Positions 11,587 to 23,747 of a stretch of DNA of 64,000 bases are shown here, one piece after another; the stretch's first letter is position 1; each line of letters begins with the position of its first letter. Source of the stretch: Actinomortierella ambigua. Lineage: Eukaryota; Mortierellomycota; Mortierellomycetes; Mortierellales; Mortierellaceae. The stretch spans positions 24,043 to 88,042 of the forward strand of contig JAAAJB010000068.1 of assembly GCA_016098155.1 (NCBI GenBank), read 5' to 3'. The notes beneath the pieces are model-generated. The model was not told where the DNA came from. It made no database searches and was given only the letters and a program-made list of their open reading frames with translations. The position numbers and the translations under genes are program-made.

Positions 11587-13554
11587 ATGAGCGATGAAGG
11601 GGCGATAGAGCAGCAGTGCAGATCAATGCCCCCCCCCCTAGATAAACATGAGGAGCTTTAAATTTGACATGCAATGTTTTAAGAACCACTAAGGTGTTCG
11701 CTGCTTTTGTGCTGTGTATTGTACGACTGGAAGAATAGCAGAGTAGCATGGATGGTCCAATGGATCTTTGAGACCTTGGAGCTGAGTGGCTGAATGAAGA
11801 AAAAATGAGAAGACAGAAAGAAGAGAGAAAGGGGGATGTCATGGGGATGTCATGAGGGTGTCACCTACAGGAGACACGCCCATGCACAGCAACAGCCTTC
11901 CGTTTCAGTACAGAGGCTATTCTTTTTTATCCGAGGGCATGGGTATAGTCAATGACGCTCTTCAACGTCTAGCTTTGGTTAAATCCGATAGGATGGTACA
12001 GGGCAAAAAGAGTTTTGCTGATCCCAAAAAAAAAAAAAGATATCCGGATGTCTATCCAGGTAGGCAAACTTTGTAGAAGGGCAGTGGGGAGGAAGAGATT
12101 GTTGGCGTGGATCAAGCATAAACAAACATGCAACGACGCATAGTAGTAGAAGAACCGTTGGTCGTTTTTTTATGCATTCCCAGGAGTGTATGTCTCCTTT
12201 TTCTCGTTATTGCTGTTTTTCTTCTTGTTCCATCCTACTACCCTTCTCTTTCTCACCCTCGTTGCTCACCAGCGCTGATAATAAATGTAAATATAAAAGT
12301 TGCATCGATCTGAACCATTTACCCCAAGTAGGTACTCTACCACTGTGCAACAAGAGGATCGATAGCTCGATCTTCATTCCGGAATGAACATATCACACTG
12401 GTTTATGACATGACATCATAAAAAAAGGGTTGTAGAACGAGAGCCGAGAACGAGGGATTGGGTATCCGATCCAATATGTGCAGGAGATGTGGTGGGCATG
12501 CAGGGACCTCACTGACCATTTGGCCCTTTGTGGGAACAAATGTGTATGTGTGTTTTCCCTCCCTCCGATCGATCAAGCACTCTTGTAGAATGAAGGTACA
12601 AAGATTCACACTAATTTTGTTGGCCAAAGAGACCAAAAAAAGCTCTTCGGGTCATTACTGGTCGGTCTCTTGAGTGGAAGGGATCGTCAACCTAGTGCAG
12701 TTTGAGGATGGGGGGAAGATACCAAAGGGTACCACAAAAGAATTAAACTAAATGAGTGTACATGATGCAGAGACAAAGAGAGAAAGGGTCCCTGGTTGAA
12801 GCAGACCTTGTGTTGTCATCTCTAGAAGGGTACCAAGAGCCTGTCTGTCGCGAGCTTCACGACTATTGTTCTATTTTGTTGTGACAGCTAGACCCTGAAA
12901 AAGCAGAGGTAGATTACTGCTGACACGAATGCAACATGTCTGTCGCTCGCACAGCTGTTGATGAGGAAGTCCTGTTCCCAGGCGAGTTTTAGTGGATGAG
13001 CTTAGGTCCGCGTTACCAGAGTCAGAGATTCTAGGAAGAGGGAAAAAAAGCTTCTGTCAACAAAAGTCAGAAGGACAACAAGTAAGGGGAAGATGCTCTT
13101 GCTGACAATATCGATTGTACAGCAGTATACATCAACATTAGTACCTGAGGAAGGTCGTGCCACCAACTGTTTTTTTCTCTCTCTCCTTCTGTGCGTGTCA
13201 GGGCATTCTACACATCGTGCATGGAATCGTGAGGGAACCTTGGTTTGGATATGGCGAGATCTTGCTGGAGCAAACTGTCATTCCAGACATCATTGTGAAG
13301 CCATCCTGAGACTGATATATTTATCAAAAGTAAAAAAAAGTCGCCGACCGACTCTATTCTCAGGTTTTACTTGGGGCCTTCTCATCTTTTGTAGTTTTTT
13401 TTTCTCTTCTGAGCATACACATACACACCATACACATTCACTTTCACACAAATAGACACACACACACACACGCTGACGCAACTTCTGAACCCCTCCCCCT
13501 CCCCCGACTTTTCTGTCTCCTGGAACTCAACCAACGCGAGACAACAGTTGTGAG
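11587..13554. other. Intergenic DNA, no gene recognised
   Basis: About 2 kb with only short low-quality frames. It should contain the 3' end of the dynactin transcript and the promoter of the membrane-protein gene at 13555. The 130 bases before that start are CA-rich (ACACACAC around 13455-13475) and then C/T-rich. Confidence 0.5.
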
Positions 13555-15009
13555 ATGCACCACGGCAGAACGCGCCTGGGCAGGCCAACGTGCTTGGCTT
13601 CATGGGCAGCCATGGTCATGGCATTCTTGCCATATGTCCTCGCCGATGGTGGTCAGAGCGCAGCGGCCAATTACAAGCTACCTCCAGACATTTACGACGA
13701 CATTCCATCGGGGCTGGACACGCCTCTCAAGGATCTGGTGAAGCAGGGACAACCGCTATCGGTGGGCAATCCAGCCATGCAGGAACAACCACAACCATCG
13801 GGAGGAGGAGGCACGCTTGTTCATCGCATTGTTTCTCCGACCTGCAACACCATCTATGCACCGGGCGATGAAGTGGTGGTGAAATGGATCAGTGAGATGC
13901 AGGAGGTGCCTAAATCTCAGTTGGACAGCATACCAACGGTTGAAGAGGCGACAGGAGGAGGAGGAGGAGTTGGAGGAGAAGGGGGAGGAGGAGAAGGCGG
14001 TGGAGCAACATGGAAGGAGCGTGCGCTGCAAGAAGCGCATGATTCGGCAACAGCGTTGCACGACAGTCCGATTCGACTACACAGTCTTCGTCTGATCACG
14101 ACTCCCTGGACACAAGGCAAGGTTGGAGGTGCTCTCAAGAGTCTCCAGAAACAGCAGCAACCTCAGAGCAGTAGCAATCTTCTCACCAAACACAACAGCA
14201 ACAATAACAACAATAATAATAGCGACTTCTACTTCCACCACCAGCAGCTGTCGTCTGCATCTTTGGAATTTTGGAACGCAGTCCAAACCCAGCTCCAGGG
14301 CGAAGAAGGGTACCCAATCTCCCAAGGGGTGGTCGACAACGACGGTGGTGGCTCCATGATCTCGTTAACTACAGGGGGCAAGACGGCATGGAAGATTGCA
14401 GAGGACTGGCCAATGGAGGGCGAGTTTGAGATACGGATCCATGCGCGGTCGTCGGCGTCGTCCCCAGCCCAAGTCGCCAAGAGCCCATCCTTTTGGATTC
14501 TGCAAGATCAGGCCTTTCGCGAGAAGCACCGCCAGGCTGGTCCTGGTTCGTCCCCTGGTCGGGACAGTGGTGGTGAGAACGGTCTGATAGACGACGAGCA
14601 TTGGGACGGCGGTAGCCTTTTTGTGGAACGACAAAAAGGCCTTGGGATTTTTCTTGGCCTGATGGCGGTGGTGGTGGTGTCGGCGCTGGTGTCGGCATGC
14701 TGCGTCGTGCCGTACTACCGCCATCGGTGGGTCATGGATCCGCTGGATACTAGCCGTCTGGAGCAAGCAATGCCGAAGAAAGGGGAGCAGCAGCAAGAGG
14801 AACAGCAAAGAGCAATGTCGATGGGGGTCGAGAAGAGCGGCGAATGGGACTTGCACACGCCGGGACCAAGTAGTGGTTGCTCGGTGTCACCTCCGCGGTC
14901 TCCCATGTGCAGATTATCTTCTGTAGACGGCGGTGCAGAGATAGAGCCAGAGGAGGAGGAGGAGCAGCAGCAGCAGCAGCAGGAGGAGCACAGCTCATCA
15001 TTGCCGTAG
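13555..15009 (+). CDS. Single-pass membrane protein with predicted Kre9/KNH-like extracellular domain
   Basis: Intronless, 484 residues. An N-terminal signal peptide is visible (hydrophobic WAAMVMAFLPYVLA ending near residue 31). The extracellular part has VHRIVSPTCNTIYAPGDEVVVKW, which resembles the opening of Ser/Thr-rich Kre9/KNH-type beta domains of fungal surface proteins. It later has FEIRIHA and SPSFWIL, the matching closing strands, separated by a long Gly/Asn/Gln-rich insert. A transmembrane helix (about 363-386, LGIFLGLMAVVVVSALVSACC) is followed by a basic stop-transfer YYRHR and an acidic, Gln-rich cytoplasmic tail. A role at the cell surface or wall is inferred from layout only. 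Met20 or Met22 could also start the signal peptide. Confidence 0.8.
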   Translation: MHHGRTRLGRPTCLASWAAMVMAFLPYVLADGGQSAAANYKLPPDIYDDIPSGLDTPLKDLVKQGQPLSVGNPAMQEQPQPSGGGGTLVHRIVSPTCNTIYAPGDEVVVKWISEMQEVPKSQLDSIPTVEEATGGGGGVGGEGGGGEGGGATWKERALQEAHDSATALHDSPIRLHSLRLITTPWTQGKVGGALKSLQKQQQPQSSSNLLTKHNSNNNNNNNSDFYFHHQQLSSASLEFWNAVQTQLQGEEGYPISQGVVDNDGGGSMISLTTGGKTAWKIAEDWPMEGEFEIRIHARSSASSPAQVAKSPSFWILQDQAFREKHRQAGPGSSPGRDSGGENGLIDDEHWDGGSLFVERQKGLGIFLGLMAVVVVSALVSACCVVPYYRHRWVMDPLDTSRLEQAMPKKGEQQQEEQQRAMSMGVEKSGEWDLHTPGPSSGCSVSPPRSPMCRLSSVDGGAEIEPEEEEEQQQQQQEEHSSSLP

Positions 15010-15531
15010 ACAAGATATCTGTTGTTGACAGAACAACGAGAAGACACGAGCCTTTCTGTCGTTCTAGCTCTCTTTTTTCCTCTTCTATCCTTTCTTCTTC
15101 GTTTGTGTATTTGTTTATATTACCTGCTGCATCCTTTATTTATTGGCAAAACAGCTCGAGAGAACGGGCTTGATCGCTGAGAGGGGAGGAGGACGAGGAC
15201 GAGGAAGAGGAAGGGTTGGATGTGGATGGGAAGGAAGGGAGGAAGGAGAGAGGAGGGAAAAGGGGACGGCTCTCTGTATGTTCTCACCGTTCAATGTTGG
15301 TGCTCTACAATGTGGATGGTGGGGGGGTTTTTTTTTGCGCACATCTCTTCATCTTTTTGATGATATTTGTTGTTGTTACCAGGTTGTAGCTGCCGGGCAT
15401 GTGGGTTGAAGTGAAGATATCTAAATGGATGCAATTGAGTCGGCAGTGCAAACTTGTTGGATGTGGTGGCACACGATTGAACCTTGACGATTTTAGTATT
15501 ATTGTTCATGCACTCTCTCCCCATATTCACT

Positions 15532-15567
<36 letters not shown>

Positions 15568-15809
15568 TCTTTTCCTCGATACCCTTTGTCATATATCTTT
15601 TTTGCATTCCCCCCCTTTTCCTCTCCTCTCTTTCTTTCTTTCTTTCTTTCTCTTGCTTACTCCAAAAAAACTCACTTCTCTCTTCCTTCCATCTCTCACT
15701 CTCATTCATCCCCCTCAGTGGCCACCGGGGCCCCCCATTCATACTCTATTTTTTCCTTCTTCTCATCCCTCTCCCCACCCTCCCTCCACTCCATTCACTC
15801 TTGTTTGCC
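15010..15809. other. Intergenic DNA with a CT microsatellite
   Basis: Holds the 3' flank of the membrane-protein gene and the promoter/5' untranslated region of the SH3 gene. From about 15500 to 15790 it is nearly pure pyrimidine on the plus strand, with a (CT)n run at about 15535-15562 and TTTC repeats near 15630. No gene is seen. Confidence 0.6.
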
Positions 15810-18800
15810 ATGGCCAATCTTGTTGCCCAGGCAGCCTGTTCCCATATCCTCCAATCGCTGCAGGGCCACCTGTCCTTCCTCGCCGACCACGGCGTTGTCA
15901 AGGAGGAGTCGCTCAAGATGTACGTGACCAGATACTCTCCTCTTTCCCTCCTCCCTTCAGTTTCTCTCTCGCTCTGTCCGCCGCCAAGCAACCACACACC
16001 AAAAGAAAGTCGAAAGTCAATGTGGACCAAAAGTATATTCTGGGCCATTGGTTCGCACTAACACTGCCACGCTTTTCTTTTGCTTCGCTCTATTCGCACA
16101 CAGCATCCTCGCTGAGCTTTGCGATATTGACCCTCAGCAGCTCCTGGCTCCAAAGACTACACATGTCCCTGCACCGCTTGCCGCACGGCTTGTCGAGCCC
16201 GAACCACGCGCCTCTCAGGAGGCCTCAGACCTGCAGATGCTCGACCTGCCCTCGCCACTCGGCCGCAACCTCTCCGTCAGCGACACATCGGATATTGTTG
16301 CCAAGGGCGGCCCCACCAGCCATCTCGATGTCCTGACAGACGACGAGGATGACAATGCCTTCACCAAAGCCAGCACCGAGCAGCGCCCCACCTCAGAAGT
16401 CGTGTCCCACCGGCAAATGACGCGCCTCGCCATGGACCAGGAGCAGCAGCTCCTGCCTTACAGCGATGCCGAGGAAGCAGAGGACTATATCACTCAGCAG
16501 GAGGAGCATCAGCAACCGCCTCCACCGGAACATCAGCATCAGCAACCGTCCTCAACGACTTTTGCCTCGCCTATCATGACCCAGGATGCTGATATGGCGG
16601 CAGAGGCCATGGCAGCAACCACGACCACGACCACGACAACCATGACCTCGACATTCGTTGCTGCCCCCACCTCCGCCACCACGACCACAGCCACGACCAC
16701 AGCCACAGCCGCTTCTCCCGTTCTCTCCGTTCACGAAAAGCCCGAACTGCCACCATTGCTTTTCTCGTCTCAGGTCTCCCCCACCATCAGTGTGCTCGCC
16801 CTTGAACGGCAAGCCTCTGCCGCCGCTACCGTTGATGTTACTGATTCCTCGGCTGAATCGGCTTCGTCGACCCTGTCTCCTACTTTTGCATCTGCCGCTG
16901 CTCCTCTGCGTAGTCATGCCCCTGCTTTTGCTCCCGTGGCTACTCCTATTCCTACAATCTCGTCCGACTCTCCTGCTCCTGCTCCCTCTGTGCCGGCTGT
17001 TACTTCTGCCGCCTCCACCGCCGCCGTCCCAGTCCCTCAGGTCTTCACGGGCAGTGCCGTCTCGGTGCATCAAGAGCTCTTGCATACTGCAGCGCCTGCC
17101 TCTTCTTCTCCACCGGTTGAGCACGTTGAGATTCGTGCAAGGTCTCTTTCACCCGCATCACCCGCTCCTCCCTCGTCTTCTCACTCCCCCTCGTCTTCTG
17201 AGCACCAGGGTCAATACCCCCTCCCCTCACAACGACAAATTTCAACCACGGCGGATTTTGTGTCCAAACAAACATTTGGACCCTCTGAGCACACGCAAAT
17301 GGCGGACTTGTCGCACACGCCGTCCGAGAGCCATCGAGTCTCCACCGTATTTCAGCAGCCTGTAAACCATGGCGGCCCAATGGTCTACCAGCCAACGGTG
17401 ACAGCTAGTCCTGGCCACTTGGCACCGATCCACGATATTATCAAGGAGTTGGAGACCTCCCCCGATTCGCCTGGATCGGTCCAGCCAAATCTGCTCCACA
17501 AGGACTCGCAGCGCACATCGAATTCTGTACCTGAGAGCACATTCTCTGTTGATACCACGGACCTGAAACCACCTACCCCGCCTCCAAAAGACTCGTATAC
17601 CCCGAGCATCACTCCATCGGGTGGCTCGCAGACATCTATCCCTCCAGCTGGCTCTCAGACATCGATTCCACACGCTGGCTCGCATACATCGATTCCACAC
17701 ACTGGTTCGCATACATCGATTCCACCCGCAGTGTCACAAACATCGGCACCACCAATGGTCTCGCACGCGCCGACCCCAGCATGGCCTGCGCCTTCGACAA
17801 TGATGAACCCATCTATGCCACCATCCTCCAATGCAAACCCATTGGGCTTCCAGCAGTTGAACCTCCCTGTCCAAGCTTACCAGCTGTACCAACCAAAGCC
17901 ATACCAGCCCAAGCCATACCAGCCCAAGCCAAAGATGTCCCTGCCTGCTTCAGGAGCGACCTCAGCAGCCCCTGTCCCAGCCCCAGCCCCAGCCCCAGCC
18001 CCTGCTCCAGCCCCAGCTCCGATGTCGGATGCACCTTTTGAGATGATTCACCAGCCTGCTCTTGTCCAACCTCAGCCCCAGTACCAGCAGCATCCACCTC
18101 AACCTGCATTCGCACCACAGCCACCTCTGGCGCCGGCACATGGTGGAGGACCCGAACATCAAATGTACCAGCAACAGTATCATCAGCAACAGCAGTACCA
18201 GGCGCAGCAGCTCCCACCCAACCAGCAGCAGCAGCAGCAACATCAACAACAACAACAACAACAACAGCAACAGCAGCCTCAACCAGGAATGCATGCTCAT
18301 CAGCAACACCTCAATGACAGCTCTGGATCGACGGTCCATTCATCGCCACCTTCGACGCCGGAACAGCCCAAGAAGGCGGCCAAAAAGTGGATGAACGCTG
18401 TAAAGTCGACGCTGATGAGTGGCAAGGACCAACTACTCCATCACGGCAGTGGTACCGGCGCCAAGGAAAAAGATGGAAAGGACACAAAGGCTTTCCACCT
18501 GCAACAGCAGCAAAATATGCAGCAGCAGCTTCAGCACCACAACCACCTGGCTGGTGACTCGCCCTTCCAACAGGGTCCCCCCCAACCTCACCAGCAACCC
18601 CCGTTCCAACAACAGCCTCCACCAGGTCAGGGTCCCTTTAGCTATGGTCCGGGTCAACCCGGTCAGCCTGGTCAGCCATTCCAGCAGCAGCAACAGCCAC
18701 CTTTCCAGCAGCAACAACAGCCACCTTTCCAACAGCAACAGCAGCAGCCGCCATTCCAAACGGTGACACCTGCACCGCCGATGGATCAAGCACCGGTCAC

Positions 18801-20410
18801 CACGACAGCTGGTTCGAGTGTGGCAGACAAGTTTGGTAGACGGGCGTCCAGTCTGTCGCTTGCGACCAACACCCCCGTTGCAGTCTCGGGACCTGGGTCA
18901 GCTGGGTCAGCTGGTGCGCCACCATCCGCCAACACAGACACACCGCAACAGCAACAACAACCGCAACAGCAACAACCGCAACAGCAACAACAGCAACAGC
19001 AACAGCAGCAGGCACATCCTTATCAGATGCAGGACCATCAACCGGGACCTACAGTGAACACGGATGTGGGCAAGGACATGAATGCGCCCAACTCGCCCGG
19101 TAGTCGCGGGTCGGTGATGTCGACCATCTCGGAGACCAAGACGATCGAGATCTTGGTGCGTGCTCAGGCGCTGTACGATTTCCCTGGCGAGGACGAGGGA
19201 GATCTCAAGTTCAAGATGGGCGATGTGATCAGCGTCATCCAATACTGTACGTGAATTTTTTTTGTATTTTGGTGTTTTGGATTTCTTGGCGAAATACCGG
19301 TTTTTTGTGCAACGAGAAGGGTGGGGGGTTCATCATGATGGCTAACTTTCTTTTTCTCTTCATGGTCTATTAGTGAACGATGACTGGTGGAAGGGTATCC
19401 TCCGTTCGGACATTGGCATTTTCCCAACTGCCTACGTCAAGCCATTGTAAGTGGGCCGTGGGTGAGAACGGTGAGACTAGTGCATGGAGCGTAGTAGGTT
19501 TTCAACATCTCTGACCCCCTCCCCGCTCTTCTCTCTCTCTCTCTTTTTTCCTCTGCAACTAAACTGAAATAGGAAAACTCCAAAGGACGGCAATGGATCG
19601 GTGTCGATTGAGGTCCGTCGCTCGGTCTATGGTGGAGTGGGCGTCCCTGGTCTAGACTCGGACCAACCAGAGTCCACTGACCAACAACAACAGCAGGCAG
19701 ATCAGCTAGCAGAGCAGGCCCAGCAAAAGCTCACCTCCTTTCGCAACAGCTACCAGCCCACACTGGACCCCCTCGTCTCGGGCGTCGTAACCTTCCCAGA
19801 AGGACCTAGTGGACCTACCGACAATCATGGACCAGCAGCAGCAGCATCAGCAGCACCCGCCATGTCCTCGGCAGCAGCAACAGCAGCAACTATCCCACCA
19901 CCACCCTCTAGCCTCGGCGTCCCTGTTTCCACCACCCCCTCGTCTTCGGCAGCAGCAGCACCCTTCCCAGCACCCCCTCCTTCGCTAGGAGGCACCCAGG
20001 CGGCCCCGTCGACGTTCGGCTACTTCCCGGGTGCGGGCAACCAGCCGCCCATCTCGCCGCCACCGAGCCTGCGCCACCAGATGGGCCAGCAACAGCAGCA
20101 GCAACAACAGCCGGGTATGTTTATGCCCCCGCCGACGGCTACGTTCCCGCAGGGGGCCGCGCCAGCACCTTTGTCGGTTGGTAATGGAGTGAATGGTGCG
20201 ACTGGACCGTTTTCACCGACGGATCAGCAACAACAACAGCAACAGTATTATCAACAACATCAACCACAACAACAACAACGGTACTCGACCCCAGTCTCAC
20301 CCACGTCGCCCACGTCGCTCAATGGCAACAATGGATACGCGCACATGACGACGGCGCAGATGGCGGCTGCTGCCAAGGCCAAGAAGAAGGCTAGCGGTTC
20401 GCGCTGGTAA
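15810..20410 (+). CDS. Large SH3-domain protein, Lsb1/Pin3-like ends with a low-complexity middle
   Basis: Four exons (15810-15919, 16104-19246, 19374-19446, 19573-20410) encode 1387 residues. The N-terminus (HILQSLQGHLSFLADHGVV) forms a short helical hairpin like that of yeast Lsb1/Lsb2(Pin3). Residues about 85-1040 are disordered and very rich in Pro, Ser, Ala, His and Gln, with tandem SHTSIP, YQPKP and FQQQQQPP repeats. A canonical SH3 domain spans about 1049-1108 (ALYDF, then GDLKFKMGDVISV, NDDWWKG and GIFPTAYV), split by the third exon boundary. A Pro/Gln-rich tail follows. SH3 proteins of this kind bind proline motifs in WASP-type actin regulators at endocytic sites, a role inferred here from the domain alone. 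The protein is far longer than yeast Lsb proteins. Confidence 0.85.
17600..18770 (+). repeat. Coding low-complexity repeats in the SH3 gene
   Basis: Tandem coding repeats include an imperfect GSxTSIP(P/H)A repeat (about 17620-17730), a YQPKP repeat (about 17897-17935), an Ala-Pro run (about 17970-18020) and CAG/CAA tracts (about 18215-18275 and 18675-18750). The CAG and CAA codons are mixed. Confidence 0.8.
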
Positions 20411-21624
20411 AAGTTCTTCCCCCCCTCAAAAAAAAAAAAAAAAAATTATTTACCTTAATTAAAAACCCCCCCCCCCCTCAAGCAAAACATCTTCCTCCAT
20501 GACATTTTTCTTTCTTAATTTTTCTTTGTCGTTATTTTGTAAGAATTTACCCTCACCCCCTTACCCGGAATGAATGACCCTGTTTTTTTGTTATAAAGTT
20601 ATGACTATTTTTAAACGCACCACCATATCCCAACATTATCAAACTCGCATTTCAAGGGCGACAATAAAGAGCGATACAGGTCCAAGTAGCTTTTCGTCCT
20701 GATTGTCAAAGTAAAAAATCTTTTAGATGAGTTGTATGAGACTATCAAATTCGCACGGCTTACGACCATCAGTTCCCATCTACGATCAGTCAAACATTCT
20801 AGGAGCGATCAGCCAAGCATCAGTGGATGGGGCCATGCGACGCTGTAAAAGCTGTGCCTTCCCGCCCTTTTTCTCTCTCCGTCCACCCTCCTCCACCCTT
20901 GTCCACTCTATTGCACCTCCCCCTATTTTTTTTCTGTACATTTTTGCTGCCACGTTGTTTGCACTTCAAAAAAAATGTCTAGCCCCCTTCATAGAGCCCA
21001 GCTGAACTGGTTACTCTGTCGCATTCTGTTGGTGGCGTCTAGGAATGGTGTGCTGGGTCCCCCAACGTATACAATTCTGATGAAAAACATTAAAAATAAA
21101 AAACTGTAAATGCAAAGTATTTTTCTTAAGTATTTTTTTTTTTTTTACTTCAGTACGAAAAGGTAGCTATACAAGTGTAAAAAAAAGGGGTGTGTGGAGT
21201 GTGTGTGGAGAGGGAGGATTGAGAGGTCATGATCAAGAAAAAGAAAACGAACAGAGCTAAAGCAAGAAACATAACATAACAGTACCGTGAAAATAAAAAA
21301 GGGACAAAAAGAACGATTAACGTGAAAAAAACAGCAAGCGCAATAACGAATGAAATAACTGCAGAAGAAAAGAATAGTACAAAAAAGGCTGGGAAACGGA
21401 CTGGACGAGAAGAACAAAAGGGAATATGGGGGGAAACAGAAAAGAGCAGTGGTATCCGTTTTGCGCTCCACGCAAAAAAAAGGGGGGGTTGGAAATGGTT
21501 TCTTTCTTGTCCTATGATCAACATTGGGGCCGAGACGAGTGAGTAGGAGTATGTGTGATTGATAGAGAGGGGAGAAGGGGGAGGAGGGAGAAAAAAAAGA
21601 GAGAAAGGGTTGGAAAAGGACAGC
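20411..21624. other. Convergent 3' flanks of the SH3 gene and NST1
   Basis: Both neighbouring genes end here, so the stretch should hold two 3' untranslated regions. It has homopolymer tracts: A at about 20430-20445, C at about 20466-20478 and T at about 21130-21145. I found no gene. Confidence 0.6.
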
Positions 21625-22576
21625 CTAAGGCCACCAAGCAGGGTTATTGAGGCTCGATGACCCAAAGGCACCATTTCCACCACCTCCGGCACGTCCGCCA
21701 AAGGCACTGTTGCCTCCGTTCATCAGCCGCCGATCGAGCTCCCCTTGGTCTTCAACATGCCCAGTGACACCGCCGCCACCGCCGCCGATCGCAGCTCCGA
21801 GGAGACTACCGGGTCCATCGCCAAACAGGCCAGCAACGCTGTGATGACTGACCGACTTGCGCCCTGCCCCGACAGCCAATCCAGCCGAGGCCGCGCCACC
21901 GCCGCCGCCACCACCGTTCATCGTCATGGCGACTCCTCCTCCTGCACCGGTCGCAGTCGTGGTCGTGGCCGTCGTGGCTGTGGCCGTGGCTGTGGTGCTT
22001 GCAGACATGGAAGCGATCGAGGCATTCGCTGCCGGAGCCAGTGCTGGTGTTGTTGTTGACATCAGAGCTGCGCTTACCATCGCCGAGGAGGACGAGGGCG
22101 TCATGGCCGGACCAGCTCCGCTGCCGCTGCCGTTGCCGTTGCCGCCGCCATTGGGCAATGTCGACGACATGGTCGTGGGCGAGGTCATCATCCCGGTCGC
22201 CAACGTGTGGTGCTGTGGCGGTTGTTGCGGGTGATGATGATGGTGCTGGTGCTGCTGGTGCTGATGGTGCTGCTGGTGCTGATGGTGGTGGTGGTGGTGG
22301 TGATGCATGCCAGAGAAGGCTGTGTTGCCGCCTCCTGGTACAGCGCCGATGCTACCATGGGCAGATGGCTTGGACATGGAGGGTCGCACGATCGCGGATC
22401 GGCTCCCCCAAGAGCCGCTGCCATTCAACCCTGGAGAGCCCAGTCCCTGTTGCTGTGGTTGCGGTGGTTGTTGATGTGGCTGTTGTGATTGCTGATGTTG
22501 TTGTGATGGCTGTTGTTGTTGCTGTTGTTGAAGAGCAAGGTCCTGGAGCTGTGGGCGCACAAATTGCTGCTGTTGA

Positions 22577-22615
<39 letters not shown>

Positions 22616-23715
22616 AAAAAGATTTGCTGCTGTTGCAAGGTGAGTGAGGTCTGGTACTGGCTGGAGGGTGAAGATGCCTGATGCTGATGCAGCTGGTAAG
22701 GGGACATGAATTGTCCGTTGGGAACCGACGACGATGTGATGTTGCTCGGGCCTGTCGACCCTGATAGTGGGAATGGTCCAAAGTCGTTTGTAGCAAGGAA
22801 GGGGTCTATAAATGAGAAAAGTCAATCGTTTTAGCCCAATGACAAACAAACAGAAAAGATTCGACGTTCCTAGAGGTGGTCAGAAGAAACAGTCAATGGC
22901 CATTACCGTTAGGGGCCACTCGCCGACCAAAGAATGGGCTGGAGAAGAGCGAGCCATCGCCTGGACCAGCCATCGACGGACTGAGAGGGCCTTGCTGGAG
23001 GTGGCTCGTTAGCCGGTTGGCCGAGTTGAACATTTGCGATCCCATGGCATCGACTCCCATCGCAGCCAGCGATGCCTCCCGTGCCTGCAAACCCTCGATT
23101 GCAAGGGATCCACTCGTGGACGGAGATCGAGTCCTTTGCATGGGGTCTGTGCCAAGATGAAGCCCTGATAATCCCAACGAGAGCCCATCAAAGCTCGATG
23201 ACATGGCATTGTTGCTGGATGAAGATGCAGAGTCTTTGGGTCGCCCAATCGGTAATGGTCGCTGAATGGGTTTGATCGCCTCCCCGCTTCCATGCGTCGT
23301 TGAGGTGCGCCGAGCATGGCCAATGGGTGAAATGGGTCCATAAGAATTGATCTGGGAACCAATAGGGCCAACAGGGGTCGTTGGACTGTTGAGAGGTGAT
23401 CCGTTGGCAAGAGATGGGTGCATGGTTGGTCCGGCGCCCATTCCTGCCAACATCTGCTTCATCACCATCGAGCTGTGACCAAAGCCGATGGGTGGGATGC
23501 CTGGAGACATCATGCCAGCCATTTGTTGCTGTTGTTGCTGCTGTTGCTGTTGCTGCTGCAGTTGAGAAGGTCCCATAAAGACATTGGGTGAGGCGCCAAC
23601 GCCCGCCATACCAACGAGAGGTCCTGGGGCAGCCAGCACGTCGCCCATTGTGTTCATCGGGCGATACAGCCCATTAGAAAGACTATGTGCTTGTTGAGCC
23701 TGAGCTGAAGACTGC

Positions 23716-23747
<32 letters not shown>

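Noticed and set aside
15399..16336. Open frames over the C/T-rich leader and first intron of the SH3 gene
   Set aside because: They consist of Ser/Leu/Pro/Phe runs set by pyrimidine composition, and the real exon with its splice sites explains the region.
20727..21005. 92-codon frame between the SH3 gene and NST1
   Set aside because: No domain, biased composition, and it lies where two 3' untranslated regions converge.
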